From Zymoseptoria tritici IPO323 (taxonomy: Eukaryota; Ascomycota; Dothideomycetes; Mycosphaerellales; Mycosphaerellaceae), in assembly GCF_000219625.1 (NCBI RefSeq), contig NC_018211.1, forward strand, positions 744,001 to 808,000: a DNA stretch of 64,000 nucleotides, given 5' to 3'. A program made the position numbers and the translations under genes. This document shows, piece after piece, positions 63,489 through 64,000 of this stretch. Position 1 is the first letter of the stretch, and the number at the start of each line of letters is the position of its first letter. The notes under the pieces were generated by a model. The model did not search any database, was not told the origin of the DNA, and was given only the letters and a program-made list of their open reading frames with translations.

Positions 63489-63919
63489 TGCTCGCCTTCA
63501 AGATGATTATCGTCCTCTTGAAGCTCGCAGCGGCTTATCCTCTCGAAGATCATGCCCTCGGTGCCTCGCTGCCCGTGCAAGGTGTAAGTCTTCCGCTCCG
63601 CTCTAAAGTCACATCGTATGTCTGAACGAGTTCGAACCTGGGTCATGACGCCGAAATCCATCTTCGTGCCATTCGGTCTCTGCCAACATGTCGATGCCGA
63701 AGGAAACACTCATTCAGCCGGGAGTCGCCAGATATGTTAGATTCCGACACTACAGACGCTTTCGTAATTATCTTCCGCGCTGACTTGAGCGTTGTCTTGA
63801 AGGGCAAGCACTGCAAGGGTGACGGGGATACATGCCATTTCGTATGGTTCCGAGTCAATGCGATCTGCTATTGGAGGAGCGGAGCAACGCGGTGGCAGCG
63901 AAGAGCGATGTCCAGATAA
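63489..63919 (+). CDS. Possible small secreted protein
   Basis: An ATG at about 63489 gives MLAFKMIIVLLKLAAAYPLE, a good signal peptide, then DHALGASLPVQG and a GTAAGT donor (about 63585). A downstream frame ends at 63919 and contains RADLSVVLKGKHCKGDGDTC and FVWFRVNAICYW. A phase-0 junction at CGGGAG (about 63722) would join them through an intron of about 140 nt, longer than most here. The exon join is uncertain. A 22-bp direct repeat duplicates the start-codon context just upstream. Confidence 0.35.
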
Positions 63920-64000
63920 CAGGTGTATTGGGTCTGAGACGACGATCCAGGGTTCGAGCTTATTGAGGGACGTTGTTTCGACAAGGTGGCGCTACAGGCT

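Noticed and set aside
63625..63645. GTTCGAACC resembling a tRNA B box
   Set aside because: No cloverleaf can be drawn around it; the region fits an intron of the small secreted-protein candidate.
1..64000. CRISPR arrays, operons, prophage or riboswitches
   Set aside because: The DNA is fungal nuclear; no regularly spaced repeats and no co-directional overlapping gene strings were seen.

Overview
The window is nuclear DNA of a filamentous ascomycete (Pezizomycotina, most likely a Dothideomycete). Genes are monocistronic on both strands and carry short GT-AG introns (about 45-80 nt) with branch points such as GCTAAC or CTGAC before the 3' splice site. The families present are fungal: Zn2Cys6 regulators, STE12 with C-terminal C2H2 fingers, a class IID ENA ATPase, LysM and GMC secreted proteins. 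The species assignment is inference; no rRNA or tRNA gene was found. Exon boundaries below were worked out by hand from splice signals, phase and family conservation.

Layout. 1-10 kb: 3' part of CTR9 (Paf1 complex), a Zn2Cys6 factor diverging from a MOSC-domain protein, a gene-poor stretch with a 446-bp foldback/MITE-like element (6306-6751), two small genes, and a second Zn2Cys6 factor. 10-20 kb: gene-poor DNA around STE12, with an unexplained minus-strand coding signal at 13.2-14.3 kb. 20-31 kb: a tandem pair of RBR/IBR zinc-binding proteins, then housekeeping genes: METTL25-like and BMT2 methyltransferases (head to head), NAP1 and TIM8 (head to head), and ribosomal protein uL23/RPL25. 31-39 kb: a fatty-acid-amide-hydrolase-type amidase, a Zn2Cys6 factor just upstream, and an ENA sodium/potassium P-type ATPase. 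39-47 kb: a CobW/ZNG1-type metallochaperone GTPase, an NAPE-PLD/FMP30-like metallo-hydrolase and COQ8 (head to head). 47-54 kb: small hypothetical genes and a tandem pair of divergent REX4-like DEDDh exonucleases with Gly/Arg-rich tails, the second one broken. 54-64 kb: VPS18 among secreted-protein genes: an 8-cysteine small secreted protein, a LysM protein, a frameshifted GMC oxidoreductase and a possible further small secreted protein.

Themes. Most genes act independently (transcription, chromatin, ribosome, mitochondrion, vacuole). Three divergent pairs share short promoters and related compartments or processes. The accessory interest lies in the foldback element, the two tandem lineage-specific families (RBR-like, REX4-like), the secreted-protein-rich right end, and a diverged 170-bp duplication flanking the 8-cysteine gene. 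Three genes show an apparent +1 frame discrepancy. These are either assembly indels or real lesions, and reads or transcripts would decide.
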